Of a stretch of 64,000 nt of DNA, positions 47,225-56,076 are shown piece after piece. Position 1 is the first letter of the stretch. Every line of letters starts with the position of its first letter. The notes under the pieces are model-generated. The model was not told where the DNA came from, did no database searches, and worked only from the letters and a program-made list of their open reading frames with translations. The stretch lies in contig NZ_JPVR01000072.1 of NCBI RefSeq assembly GCF_000772935.1, positions 62,001-126,000 of the forward strand, read 5' to 3'. The stretch comes from Lysinibacillus boronitolerans JCM 21713 = 10a = NBRC 103108. GTDB taxonomy: Bacteria; Bacillota; Bacilli; Bacillales_A; Planococcaceae. The position numbers and the translations under genes are program-made.

Positions 47225-48340
47225 ATGACATTAAACAGAAGTATTGAAACAAAGCTTGTACAACTTGGTAATTTAAGTGACCCAGCAACAGGAGCTGTGA
47301 GCCCGCCCATTCATTTATCGACTGCTTATAAACATACTGGGATTGGTGAATCTACAGGTTTTGACTATACACGTACAAAAAATCCAACACGTGCTCTTTT
47401 AGAAGCAGGAATTGCTGATTTAGAGGGTGGCGATATGGGCTTTGCCTGTAGTTCCGGGATGGCTGCCATTCAATTGGTGTTATCCCTATTTAAACCAGGC
47501 GATGAATTAGTCGTGCCAGATGATTTATACGGCGGTACATATAGACTATTTAATTTCTTCCAAGATACTTATAATATCAAACCTGTTTATTCTAAATTTG
47601 AATCGGTTGAACAGGTAGAGACATTAATGAATGAAAATACACGTGCAATATTTATTGAAACACCAACAAATCCACTTATGCAGGAATTTGATTTACAAGT
47701 GTATGCGGAGTTAGCACATAAGCATGGGGCATGGCTAATTGTGGATAATACATTTTATACGCCATACTTCCAACGCCCTATTGAATTAGGCGCAGATATT
47801 GTGCTTCATTCTGCAACGAAGTATATTGGTGGTCATAATGATGTTTTAGCTGGGCTAGTGGTTGCTAAAGGCACAGAATTAGCCGAACGCATTGGCTTTA
47901 TTCATAATGGCAGTGGTATGGTGCTAGGAGCTATGGATTCATGGTTACTTATTCGCGGTTTAAAAACAATGCATCTTCGTCTAAAACAACATGATGCCAA
48001 TGCGAAGGCGATTGCTGCTTACTTAGAGGAAGAAGAGTTAGTGACAGATGTCCTTTATACTGGAAAAGGTGGCATGCTGTCATTCCGCTTGCAAAAACCT
48101 GAGTGGATTGACCCATTCCTTCGTAACTTAAAGTTAATTACTTTTGCAGAAAGTCTTGGCGGTGTCGAAAGCTTTATTACGTATCCTGCTACACAAACAC
48201 ATGCAGATATGCCGTATGAAGAGCGTGTGGAGCGTGGCGTTTGTGATCGTTTATTACGCTTCTCTGTTGGCATTGAGGAAGCTGAAGATTTAATTGCAGA
48301 CTTACGACAAGTGTTTGATATCCTAAGAAAAGAGGCGTAA
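47225..48340 (+). CDS. metI: Cystathionine gamma-synthase / O-acetylhomoserine thiolyase MetI
   Basis: This 371-residue PLP enzyme of the Cys/Met metabolism family adds cysteine or sulfide to activated homoserine. It shows FDYTRTKNPTRALLE, SSGMAAIQLVLSLF, DDLYGGTYRLF, FIETPTNPLMQ, the PLP lysine in HSATKYIGGHNDVLAG, and ESLGGVESFITYPATQTH. The ATG at 47225 gives the normal N-terminus; the open frame upstream to 47117 has no homology. No S-box was found upstream, unlike B. subtilis metI. It is directly coupled to metC. Confidence 0.93.
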   Translation: MTLNRSIETKLVQLGNLSDPATGAVSPPIHLSTAYKHTGIGESTGFDYTRTKNPTRALLEAGIADLEGGDMGFACSSGMAAIQLVLSLFKPGDELVVPDDLYGGTYRLFNFFQDTYNIKPVYSKFESVEQVETLMNENTRAIFIETPTNPLMQEFDLQVYAELAHKHGAWLIVDNTFYTPYFQRPIELGADIVLHSATKYIGGHNDVLAGLVVAKGTELAERIGFIHNGSGMVLGAMDSWLLIRGLKTMHLRLKQHDANAKAIAAYLEEEELVTDVLYTGKGGMLSFRLQKPEWIDPFLRNLKLITFAESLGGVESFITYPATQTHADMPYEERVERGVCDRLLRFSVGIEEAEDLIADLRQVFDILRKEA

Positions 48341-48343
48341 TTG

Positions 48344-49504
48344 ATGAAGCAACGTATTGAAACAAGCCTCATTCACGCAGGTGTTCGTGATGGCTATGGT
48401 AATAAAAAAGGGGCTGTTAACGTCCCGATGTATCTGTCCTCTACCTTCCATCAAGAAAGTATAGATGAATTTGGAGAATATGATTATGCTCGTTCAGGCA
48501 ACCCTACAAGAGATGCGTTAGAAAAAGCTGTAGCAGAGCTTGAGGGTGGCGTTCGTGCCCATGCATTTTCATCTGGTATCGCTGCCGTGTCAGCAGCGTT
48601 AATGCTGTTATCGCAGGGAGATCATATCGTCATGACTGAGGATGTTTATGGTGGAACCTATCGTTTTGTCACAAAGGTGTTGCCTCGCTTTGGGATTTCC
48701 CATACATTTGTAGATTTTACGGATCTACAAGCTGTAGAAGCGGCAATTACGCCTGCTACAAAACTACTTTATATGGAAACACCATCAAATCCAACATTAG
48801 GTATTACAGATATTCGTGGTGTAGTGGCGCTTGCCAAGCAACACCACTGCCTTACATTCTTGGATAATACCTTTATGACACCGTTACATCAACGCCCACT
48901 AGAACTTGGTGTGGATGTCGTTATTCATAGTGCAACGAAATTTTTATCTGGACACTCTGATATTATTGCTGGCTTAACGGTTACTGCAGATGAGAAGCTT
49001 GGACAGGATCTCTACTTTATCCAAAATTCATTCGGTAATATTTTAGGTGTGCAGGATTCATTTACACTTCTCCAAAACATTAAAACAACAGATGTACGTT
49101 TTAGTCGTTCTGCTGAATCTGCACAAAAAATTGCTGCCTATTTAGCTAGCAATCCACTAGTTGAGCAGGTCTACTATCCAGGACTTGCTTCACACCCTGG
49201 CTACGCTATTCATCAGCGTCAAAGCACGAGTCCTGGGGCTGTTTTATCCTTCCGACTACCAAGCTATGCTGCTGCAAAAGCATTGGTTGAGGCGATGACA
49301 ATTCCAGTATTTGCGGTCTCTCTTGGAGGAGTAGAATCTATTCTGTCTTACCCTGCAAAAATGAGTCACGCTGCTATGGAGCCTGAGGAGCGTGCTAAAC
49401 GTGGCATCACTGATGGCCTTCTACGTTTTTCTGTAGGACTTGAACATGTGGATGATTTAATTGCTGATTTTGCACAAGCCCTAGAGATTGCTGCCAAGGC
49501 TTAG
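48344..49504 (+). CDS. metC: Cystathionine beta-lyase MetC
   Basis: This 386-residue paralogue of MetI splits cystathionine to homocysteine. Motifs are YDYARSGNPTRDALE, FSSGIAAVSAALMLL, DVYGGTYRFV, YMETPSNPTLG, HSATKFLSGHSDIIAG with the PLP lysine, and SLGGVESILSYPAKMSHA. The ATG at 48344 lies eight bases after GAGG, which is inside the last codons of metI; a TTG at 48341 is possible. Together the pair performs transsulfuration from cysteine to homocysteine. Confidence 0.92.
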   Translation: MKQRIETSLIHAGVRDGYGNKKGAVNVPMYLSSTFHQESIDEFGEYDYARSGNPTRDALEKAVAELEGGVRAHAFSSGIAAVSAALMLLSQGDHIVMTEDVYGGTYRFVTKVLPRFGISHTFVDFTDLQAVEAAITPATKLLYMETPSNPTLGITDIRGVVALAKQHHCLTFLDNTFMTPLHQRPLELGVDVVIHSATKFLSGHSDIIAGLTVTADEKLGQDLYFIQNSFGNILGVQDSFTLLQNIKTTDVRFSRSAESAQKIAAYLASNPLVEQVYYPGLASHPGYAIHQRQSTSPGAVLSFRLPSYAAAKALVEAMTIPVFAVSLGGVESILSYPAKMSHAAMEPEERAKRGITDGLLRFSVGLEHVDDLIADFAQALEIAAKA

Positions 49505-49516
49505 TTGAATCAACAT

Positions 49517-49545
49517 AAAAACCGCGTCAACTAGACGCGGTTTAA
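49517..49545. terminator. Terminator of metI-metC
   Basis: AAACCGCGTC pairs with GACGCGGTTT around AACTA. There are A/T runs on both sides, so it can also serve the convergent Nudix gene. Confidence 0.85.
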
Positions 49546-49556
49546 TTGTGATAGGT

Positions 49557-49985
49557 TCAATTTTTCACCTTTGCTAACAATCGGTATAAATAATCCCCAT
49601 GCCCCTTTGCTAGCAAGGCATCTTGCTCAGCTGAAATCCAATAGAACGAAAAGAGTAAATCCCCTTCGTTTAAGCCAGTTGGATGATGCTGCCATGTATT
49701 TCGTGTTTCATCGGATGTTAAATGATAAAAATACCGTTTCTGTAAAACACCTGATGGATGATTAAAATAGTCCTGTGCTATTAACGCTTGAACGACAAGT
49801 GTGGTTAGACCTGTTTCTTCTAGCATTTCACGTTTCACAGCATCTAAAGGTGTCTCCCCTTCCTCTACCGTACCTTTGGGCACCTGGATACCTGCCCCAA
49901 CTGAATTCTGTTCAAATACGAGTACCTGTAATTGATCCTCATGCGTTCTCGTGATATAGCCAAATGCTTTTTCAACTACTTGCAT
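49557..49985 (-). CDS. Nudix hydrolase
   Basis: This 142-residue hydrolase of nucleoside-diphosphate-linked compounds has a complete Nudix box, GTVEEGETPLDAVKREMLEETGL, starting near residue 40. The preceding AGIQVPKG is the usual entry to it. The ATG at 49985 lies after AAAGGGGG. A longer frame to 50183 has no support and would overlap the divergent acetyltransferase gene. Substrate unknown. Confidence 0.88.
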   Translation of the reverse strand: MQVVEKAFGYITRTHEDQLQVLVFEQNSVGAGIQVPKGTVEEGETPLDAVKREMLEETGLTTLVVQALIAQDYFNHPSGVLQKRYFYHLTSDETRNTWQHHPTGLNEGDLLFSFYWISAEQDALLAKGHGDYLYRLLAKVKN

Positions 49986-50051
49986 GAAAGTGACCCCCTT
50001 TGAATGATTAAATGTTACAATAAAGAAAAAAATTGGAATAGCAGGTGAAAA

Positions 50052-50546
50052 GTGTTGACACTTATTATACGACAGATGCAAGAAAATGACATTACTTTTG
50101 TACAAGAAATTGCTAGAATAAGCTGGCACTATACATATGAGGGAATCATTCCTCATGACATTCAAGATCGTTTTATACAACAAGCCTATAGTCGAGAACG
50201 TTTAATCGAACGTCTTATCAATAGTCCCTTTCTTGTTGCAATTTTTGATGAAAAGCTAGTAGGCTTTGCTAATTTTTCAAATGTAACACAAGGTGAGGCG
50301 GAGCTATATGCGATTTATTTACATCCTGATATGCATGGTAAGGGCATTGGTACTGCACTCTTACAGGAAGGCTTACGTATGCTCCCAAATCTATCGTCTT
50401 TATTTGTTTGTGTAGAGAAAGAAAATAAACTTGGTATGCATTTTTATCAAGCAAAGGGATTTGTATCGATAGAAGAATTTGATGAACAATTTGATGGTCA
50501 TCTACTTAAGACAGTTAAATGGGTGAAGCAATACGAAAAAGTGTAA
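50052..50546 (+). CDS. GNAT family N-acetyltransferase
   Basis: This 164-residue acyl-CoA-dependent acetyltransferase starts IIRQMQENDITFVQEIARISW. The central strands carry VGFANFSN and ELYAIYLHPDMHGKGIGTALLQEG, where HGKGIGTAL is the acetyl-CoA phosphate loop. ENKLGMHFYQAKGF is motif B. It looks similar to PaiA-type and related enzymes, with no proven substrate. The start is GTG at 50052 or TTG at 50055 after AGGTGA; the latter spacing is more normal. Confidence 0.87.
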   Translation: MLTLIIRQMQENDITFVQEIARISWHYTYEGIIPHDIQDRFIQQAYSRERLIERLINSPFLVAIFDEKLVGFANFSNVTQGEAELYAIYLHPDMHGKGIGTALLQEGLRMLPNLSSLFVCVEKENKLGMHFYQAKGFVSIEEFDEQFDGHLLKTVKWVKQYEKV

Positions 50547-50574
50547 CGGTTCTTGCAACTACCGTTACACTTTT
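50537..50574. terminator. Bidirectional terminator
   Basis: AAAAGTGTAACGGT pairs with ACCGTTACACTTTT, a 14-bp stem with a ten-base loop between convergent genes. Confidence 0.88.
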
Positions 50575-50576
50575 AT

Positions 50577-50915
50577 TTATGTAAGATTTATCTGCTCCGC
50601 TTGGATAACAAGTGCTGTTAGGCCAGTTATACTACCAGATTCATGTGCCTGTCCTTGTTGCCATAGCACGCCTTGCCCTGTTTTTAGCGTGATTTTTTCA
50701 GCATCTACACCACTAATCCATCCTTCTCCATTAATAACGATAAAGAGCTGTGGAACGGGGGCTTCATGCATACCAACCACTCCACCTGGCTCAATATAGA
50801 TGAAACCGATCGTCGTAGGCATTTCCGTTTTCGTGATTTTTCTATAAAATGTATCGACGGATTTGTATTGATGTATTGGATTTGCTAAATCTTGTGTAAA
50901 TTGTATGATTTGCAT
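50577..50915 (-). CDS. Cupin-domain protein
   Basis: This 112-residue single cupin barrel has motif 1 remnants in GGVVGMHEAPVPQLFIVINGEG (metal histidine near residue 50) and motif 2 in GQGVLWQQGQAHESGS. It would bind a metal and a small ligand; no reaction can be named. ATG follows AAAGGA. It lies 20 bases from the upstream gene on the same strand and is probably co-transcribed with it. Confidence 0.8.
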   Translation of the reverse strand: MQIIQFTQDLANPIHQYKSVDTFYRKITKTEMPTTIGFIYIEPGGVVGMHEAPVPQLFIVINGEGWISGVDAEKITLKTGQGVLWQQGQAHESGSITGLTALVIQAEQINLT

Positions 50916-50935
50916 TTCGCGAAAATCCTTTCCTA

Positions 50936-51472
50936 TTAGGCTAGCTCTTCTTCAGCAAATGCTAAAAGTGTTCCATCTTCTTTTTTGAAATAAAAAGCAA
51001 ATGCATCATAGCCATTTCTTTTAATCGTTTCCCAGTTAGCGGTTTCTCCATTTATGAGCCGTACATTTTCTTGTTCATCTACCTCATAGTCGTCTATTTC
51101 TTCGTCATAGTCGATATTATAGAAAAATGATAATACCACTTCTGTTACAGGCAGAATATATTTCTCCAGTGTACGGTTGTCATGATGTGCCTCGGTATAC
51201 GCCTCACAAAATAGCGCATTATAACCATGTAGCGTGGCATCAAAGAGCAAAATTTCCTCCGCTGTTAAAGGATCTTTGGCAACGATTTTAGCGGTTGAGC
51301 CTGTAATAAAAGGCATTTCCTCTCCTTCAATCATTAGCAAATCACCGTGATACCAAATTTCAAATTGTTTATTGCCTGCGCTAGATTGGAGCTGAAACTG
51401 TGATTCAACGCCATCTATAAACTGCACGTTTTCTGCAAATGGCTGTAGATAAATTGGAATAGGCGTAATCAT
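50936..51472 (-). CDS. Conserved-type protein of unknown function
   Basis: The 178 residues have no signal peptide or membrane helix, are rich in acidic residues (YDEEIDDYEVDEQENVR near 125-140) and have a mixed alpha/beta pattern. IPIYLQPFAENVQFID opens the protein, and DAFAFYFKKEDGTLLAFAEEE closes it. I recognise no family. The start ATG follows AGGAATGC. It is upstream of the cupin gene and likely in the same transcript. Confidence 0.6.
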   Translation of the reverse strand: MITPIPIYLQPFAENVQFIDGVESQFQLQSSAGNKQFEIWYHGDLLMIEGEEMPFITGSTAKIVAKDPLTAEEILLFDATLHGYNALFCEAYTEAHHDNRTLEKYILPVTEVVLSFFYNIDYDEEIDDYEVDEQENVRLINGETANWETIKRNGYDAFAFYFKKEDGTLLAFAEEELA

Positions 51473-51537
51473 AGCATTCCTCTCCTTTTCTGTTAGAAAT
51501 TACTTATATTATACATCTTTCTCATTTTACTCATAAA

Positions 51538-51563
51538 GAAAAACCCAGAATTTTTTCTGGGCT
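51538..51563 (-). terminator. Terminator of the small basic protein gene
   Basis: On the minus strand CCCAGAA pairs with TTCTGGG, followed by TTTTTCTTT, about 27 bases past the stop. Confidence 0.75.
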
Positions 51564-51589
51564 TGATGACACTTACTTTTCTAGCATGA

Positions 51590-51742
51590 TTAAAACTGAC
51601 GGGCCTTTGCTTCACTTCGCAAGAGACGGTTATGGAGGGTAATCTCCGTTTCACCATTTACTTGCGATTTTGATCGCTTAATCCTTGACCAGTTGCGGTG
51701 GATTTTTTGAGATTTGGGGTCTAGTTGTTCGAACCTACTCAT
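51590..51742 (-). CDS. 50-residue basic protein, YpzG-like
   Basis: This short gene has an excellent GGAGGATGAAAA site before ATG 51742 and a terminator after its stop. The product has the core HRNWSRIKRSKSQVNGETE and ends LLRSEAKARQF. The SKSQVNGET core recalls the small YpzG-type proteins of Bacillus spores, from memory only. A related, shorter copy lies at 57998-58078 with matching flanking DNA. Localisation and function unknown; spore expression would be plausible. Confidence 0.65.
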   Translation of the reverse strand: MSRFEQLDPKSQKIHRNWSRIKRSKSQVNGETEITLHNRLLRSEAKARQF

Positions 51743-51847
51743 TTTTCATCCTCCTCATCATTATAGATTTCATAAGTGAAATCTTCTTTATTATGACCAG
51801 CTAAGGTGAATTTATACTAATTTCCTAAGAAGCTTGTCCACTTCTCT

Positions 51848-53023
51848 TTATTTGTTTTCGCTTAACCAAGTTAACGCATATTGTACATATAATTCGGCTC
51901 CAACGCGCAAACCATCTTCATCGATATTAAAATGGCCGTTATGATGTGCCCAGCGTGTATCCTTTTCTGTATTGCCTGAGCCTACTAGGGCAAAGCAGCC
52001 AGGGACTTCATCTAAGTAAAAGCTAAAGTCTTCTCCACCCATTGTCGGATCATCAACATGATAAGCTTCTGCGCCAAAATGTTCAGCTGCAAGGCGCTCG
52101 ACTAAGCTGGCACTCGTCACATCATTGTTGACGGCTTGTGTACCATATTCATAAACAACCTCTGCTGTGCCACCATAAAGTGACGCAATCTGCTCAGCAT
52201 AATGACGGATTTGCGCTTCGATATGTGAACGAACCTCTTTATCGAAGCAACGCACTGTCCCTTCTAAAATGGCATCTTCCGCAATTACATTAAAGCGTGT
52301 ACCAACCTCCATTTTTCCAATTGTAAGAACGGCGGGTCGAAGTGGATTGACTGTACGTGCCACAACTGTTTGAACATTCAAAGCAAACGTTGAAGCAATC
52401 ATCACGGCATCAATGGCATCATGTGGTACTGCGGCATGCCCGCCCTGCCCTTTAAAGCGCACTTTGAAAATATCGGCAGAGGCAAAGGCAGGACCTTTAT
52501 TGCACTGAATTTTCCCTGTGTCAATTTGTGACCAAATATGAATACCAAAGACGTTATCTACACCTTTCATTGCTCCTTGCTCTACCATCGCTTTTGCGCC
52601 TGTAGCTACTTCTTCAGCTGGCTGGAAAATAAATCGAACTGTTCCCTCAATTTCTTCTTGTACCGTATGTAAAGTCTTAGCTGCAATCAGCAACATGGCC
52701 GTATGTGCATCATGACCACAGGCATGCATCTTACCATCCGTTTTAGAGCGATACGGGATATCTTCTCGTATTTCATAAACTGACAATGCATCCATATCCG
52801 CACGTAAGGCAACGGTTTTTCCTTCCTTGCCCCCTTTTAACTCCGCAATAATGCCTGTTGGCTCTGTTCGTCTATACGGAATACCAAGGTTCTCTAAATA
52901 CGCTGCTACATAATTCGTTGTTTCATACTCTTCCCAAGAAAGCTCTGGCTCGCTGTGCAATTTTTGACGAATCGTCACAAGCTCACTATTTAATTCTGCA
53001 ATAATTTCTTTCATTTTATTCAT
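51848..53023 (-). CDS. M20 family amidohydrolase
   Basis: This 391-residue zinc metallopeptidase-like enzyme removes acyl groups from amino acids or peptides (hippurate hydrolase/N-acyl-amino acid amidohydrolase group). Motifs are LHSEPELSWEEYET, VALRADMDAL, HACGHDAHTAMLL, FIFQPAEE, the dimerisation lid with GQGGHAAVPHDAIDAV, and the C-terminal metal ligand in MGGEDFSFYLDEVPG. The ATG at 53023 follows AAGGAG. It lies 17 bases after a membrane transporter gene, so uptake and hydrolysis are probably linked. Confidence 0.9.
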   Translation of the reverse strand: MNKMKEIIAELNSELVTIRQKLHSEPELSWEEYETTNYVAAYLENLGIPYRRTEPTGIIAELKGGKEGKTVALRADMDALSVYEIREDIPYRSKTDGKMHACGHDAHTAMLLIAAKTLHTVQEEIEGTVRFIFQPAEEVATGAKAMVEQGAMKGVDNVFGIHIWSQIDTGKIQCNKGPAFASADIFKVRFKGQGGHAAVPHDAIDAVMIASTFALNVQTVVARTVNPLRPAVLTIGKMEVGTRFNVIAEDAILEGTVRCFDKEVRSHIEAQIRHYAEQIASLYGGTAEVVYEYGTQAVNNDVTSASLVERLAAEHFGAEAYHVDDPTMGGEDFSFYLDEVPGCFALVGSGNTEKDTRWAHHNGHFNIDEDGLRVGAELYVQYALTWLSENK

Positions 53024-53040
53024 GCTGACTCTCTCCTTCT

Positions 53041-54228
53041 TTATAGCCAATTGACAAAAATACCTGCTAGTATAACAGATGTTATCGTTACACTAATGAA
53101 ACCTCCCACAAGCATCGGTGGCAACATATGACTTAACAGCATATCTCGTTCTTTTTGATCGATTGTGGACGATTTTACTACTTCATTCGTTAATATATAA
53201 TCTGCCGGGAACCCATAGAGCGCTGTTAAGGATACAGCAAATGCTAAATTTGGGCTGACCTTTAAAACTTTCCCTGCGATGAAAGAGAAAATATACATAC
53301 CAATGACCGCTAAGACAATTGACACAACTAATGGCACGATAATACGCATCAGCATTTCAGGGGATGCCTGTTTTAAGCCATCGAATATAAAGAGCATTAA
53401 GCCCATAATGGCAAAGCCGAAGCCATTTGCTTTTTGCAATGGTTGTCTTTCTAAAAAACCAAATGTCGATGCAAGCACACCAAACACTAGGCATAGCACT
53501 AATGCATTGACTGTCACTACAGGTGCTAATGCTGTAGATGTACCATACGCTAATAATCCAACAAGCGCTAAACGGAAAAATTTAAAGTATTCTGTATTGT
53601 ACTTAGCAGGAATTTTCCTAAATAATTTCGGTTGCTCAGATGACTGTTCATTATCTTCCTCTACCTCTGTTACCGATTGTAAATTCCCCTGATGGTGTTC
53701 CTTTAATAAACGTTTTGCTTCACGCTTCAATACAATGGACGTGATGGGGTATCCTGCAAAACCTTGAATGACGTAAATCACAATGGCAAAGACGGCTAAA
53801 TCCTCTAAGCCAGCCGCAGAAGCGCCTTCTGACATCACTAGCGCTGCCACAACACCACCGACTAATGGTGGAACTGCCACAATCATCGTTTTTAAATCAA
53901 ATAGCAAGGCGCCAATTGTAAATAATATGGCGATGATGCCTACAATACCAGCTAAAGAAATAACAATGGCTTTCCACTGGTTTTTCAATTCCTTAAGGGA
54001 CAGAAGTGTACCCATGTTCGTAATTAGTAAATACATTAACATCGTGGCAACGACTGGACCAATCCCGGCAATACTCACAATATCTTTCGGGAAGAATGTC
54101 CAATAGCCGATTAAAAATAATACCGCACAGACGAACACAGATGGAATCCACGCCTTCGTTCTTGTTGCTACAATATCTCCGATGTAAAGAATAGCAAGTA
54201 CTATCGTCAGTGCTAACATTTGCGACAT
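53041..54228 (-). CDS. Multi-pass membrane transporter-like protein
   Basis: This 395-residue protein has about eleven hydrophobic segments in two halves, split by a charged loop near 185-210 (EVEEDNEQSSEQPKLFRK). VPPLVGGVVAALVMSEGASAAG in the first half and AVSLTALYGFPADYIL in the second are probable transport motifs and loosely recall sodium-dependent organic-acid carriers. It is upstream of the M20 gene in the same transcript, which suggests import of acylated amino acids or peptides. I cannot name the family with certainty. Confidence 0.68.
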   Translation of the reverse strand: MSQMLALTIVLAILYIGDIVATRTKAWIPSVFVCAVLFLIGYWTFFPKDIVSIAGIGPVVATMLMYLLITNMGTLLSLKELKNQWKAIVISLAGIVGIIAILFTIGALLFDLKTMIVAVPPLVGGVVAALVMSEGASAAGLEDLAVFAIVIYVIQGFAGYPITSIVLKREAKRLLKEHHQGNLQSVTEVEEDNEQSSEQPKLFRKIPAKYNTEYFKFFRLALVGLLAYGTSTALAPVVTVNALVLCLVFGVLASTFGFLERQPLQKANGFGFAIMGLMLFIFDGLKQASPEMLMRIIVPLVVSIVLAVIGMYIFSFIAGKVLKVSPNLAFAVSLTALYGFPADYILTNEVVKSSTIDQKERDMLLSHMLPPMLVGGFISVTITSVILAGIFVNWL

Positions 54229-54407
54229 ATCAAAGAATTCTCCTAACTTAGTAATTTTTTAATGTCATCTATAATAATACTAATTATTCTTAAAATTCTA
54301 TTTTTACAGAAAAGAAGAAAAACAATGTAAGAACGAGCATATTCGCGACACTAAAATTACGGTTTTCCAAATATTTAGATTTTAAAGAATTTTCATAAAG
54401 CGCTTTC

Positions 54408-54439
54408 AAAAAAATAGAACCATTATAAAATGGTTCTAC
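54408..54439 (-). terminator. Terminator of the DUF3784-hydrolase unit
   Basis: On the minus strand TAGAACCAT pairs with ATGGTTCTA, followed by seven T. Confidence 0.85.
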
Positions 54440-54452
54440 TTTGTCTTACATG

Positions 54453-54767
54453 CTATTTTTTGAAACGATTACCTGTATTCGCATAGATCAATAAAAAAAG
54501 CGTGAGTGCGACAAAAAGCACAAGACCAACGTGAAATAACCATTGTGTATGGAATAATTCGTCTAGAATCCATAAAAGGACACAAAAACAGTAGCCATAC
54601 ATCATTTTTCCCATAAATCTTGCCAATGCCTTTTCATCATATTGTTCTTTATCTTCCTGTGCCATTGTATTAAAGCCTGCAAGTAGAAAAGCTCCTTTAC
54701 CTTGCGATAGAACAATGGCGAAGATGAGAAACGGCAGCATGATAATTAAATAGACAATAACTCCCAA
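54453..54767 (-). CDS. DUF3784-like small membrane protein
   Basis: The 104 residues have three hydrophobic helices. GAFLLAGFNTMAQEDKEQYDEKALARFMGK after the first helix is characteristic of DUF3784. The role is unknown. It starts 12 bases after the lipoprotein hydrolase gene and ends before a terminator. Confidence 0.8.
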   Translation of the reverse strand: MGVIVYLIIMLPFLIFAIVLSQGKGAFLLAGFNTMAQEDKEQYDEKALARFMGKMMYGYCFCVLLWILDELFHTQWLFHVGLVLFVALTLFLLIYANTGNRFKK

Positions 54768-54779
54768 GGTTTAATCATC

Positions 54780-56063
54780 CTACTTTTCATTTTTAATAAA
54801 TTGCTCAATTGCTGGTAATAATTCTTCATGCAGTGGCAGCGAAGGGTCTGCATAGGTTGCTAAGTTTTCTGCACGATCTGCTGGTGCCTTTTTCAATACG
54901 TGATTCATACCCTCTAGATAAAGTATTTTTGCCTCTTTTTTGCCTTTCTTCAATGCCTCGGCATCGGCTTCCTTCACTTGTAAATCTGTTGTTCCTTGTA
55001 ACAGTAATACACGTCCTTTTACTTTGGCTAGCTCATCAGCAGGTTGATACTTTAGCAAGGAAATCAGGAAAGGCTGTACAGATGGACGGAAAAGGGCTTG
55101 TAGCTCTGGCGAAATGTTTTTCACTTGCTCCCCTTGCTTTAAAGCTGTCAAAATATTCGTGGATTCGTTGAAAAGCTTTGGTGCTAATTGACCCTTTAAT
55201 TGCTCTAAAAGCACTTCATCCAATGGTCTACCTGCACCGGCAATGGAGACAAAGGATGCTACGCCTGTCTTTTGAGCCGCTAGCAAACCAATGAGTGAGC
55301 CTTCACTATGTCCAATCACATGGACACTTGTGTAGGCTTTATCAGCCATCAATGTTTGGATAATTTGCACAGCATCATCAACATATTGGTCAAACGTTCC
55401 ATCCTCTTCCTTTGTTAAGAGCGCTTGATTATCTCCAAGTCCTCGCTTATCATAACGCACCGTCGCAATGCCCTGTTGTGCTAAACCTTCTGCTAACATT
55501 TTCAAGCTATTATTTTTTCCAGCTAAAGCGGAATTACCGTCTTTATCCGTTGGCCCCGATCCTGCTATTATCAGTGCCACTGGTGATGGGGATGGAGAAG
55601 CCTTTTGTACAGCTACCGTTAAATTGCCATTTTGAACGGGAATCTTTAATGTGTCATAGGTAACAGGTTGCTCTTTATAAGCCTTTAGTATTAAAGGATA
55701 TTTTCCACCATTTTGTTGAAATGTAGCCTCTATTTGTTCATTTTTGATTGTGCCATTAATGGCAATAGCAGAACCGTTTAAATTAATGGCCACTTTTACT
55801 TTATCACCTGTATACGTCACACTTTGGAATGGAAAATTAGATAAGCCCTGTGCTGGCACGGATAATGTACCACTTTCCTTCTTTAAATCGATCATAATCG
55901 GTAATGGTCCATTTGGCGTTTCAATAGTTCCTTCCCATTTTCCAATAAACTGTTCATTCATTGCATTTGTCCCCTTTGTTCCTTGATGTTGAGCAGTGAC
56001 CTCTTTTTGCCCACAGGCAGCTAAAAGTAAAATTGTACAGCAAATCAATAACCATTTTTTCAT
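54780..56063 (-). CDS. Lipoprotein alpha/beta hydrolase
   Basis: This 427-residue secreted lipoprotein has signal MKKWLLICCTILLLAACGQ with a lipobox cysteine at 17. Residues about 35-130 form a beta-rich lipocalin-like domain (FIGKWEGTIETPNGPLPI). The rest is a serine hydrolase: VALIIAGSGPTDKDGNS, the nucleophile elbow VIGHSEGSLIG, the acid in LLLQGTTDLQV and the histidine in YLEGMNHVLK. It resembles S33-type acyl hydrolases anchored to the outer membrane face. ATG follows GAAGGAAG. It lies 13 bases after the DUF1648 gene. Confidence 0.87.
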   Translation of the reverse strand: MKKWLLICCTILLLAACGQKEVTAQHQGTKGTNAMNEQFIGKWEGTIETPNGPLPIMIDLKKESGTLSVPAQGLSNFPFQSVTYTGDKVKVAINLNGSAIAINGTIKNEQIEATFQQNGGKYPLILKAYKEQPVTYDTLKIPVQNGNLTVAVQKASPSPSPVALIIAGSGPTDKDGNSALAGKNNSLKMLAEGLAQQGIATVRYDKRGLGDNQALLTKEEDGTFDQYVDDAVQIIQTLMADKAYTSVHVIGHSEGSLIGLLAAQKTGVASFVSIAGAGRPLDEVLLEQLKGQLAPKLFNESTNILTALKQGEQVKNISPELQALFRPSVQPFLISLLKYQPADELAKVKGRVLLLQGTTDLQVKEADAEALKKGKKEAKILYLEGMNHVLKKAPADRAENLATYADPSLPLHEELLPAIEQFIKNEK

Positions 56064-56076
56064 CCAATCTTCCTTT

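Noticed and set aside
49986-50183. Upstream extension of the Nudix protein
   Set aside because: It would overlap the divergent acetyltransferase start and lies before a clear AAAGGGGG-ATG.
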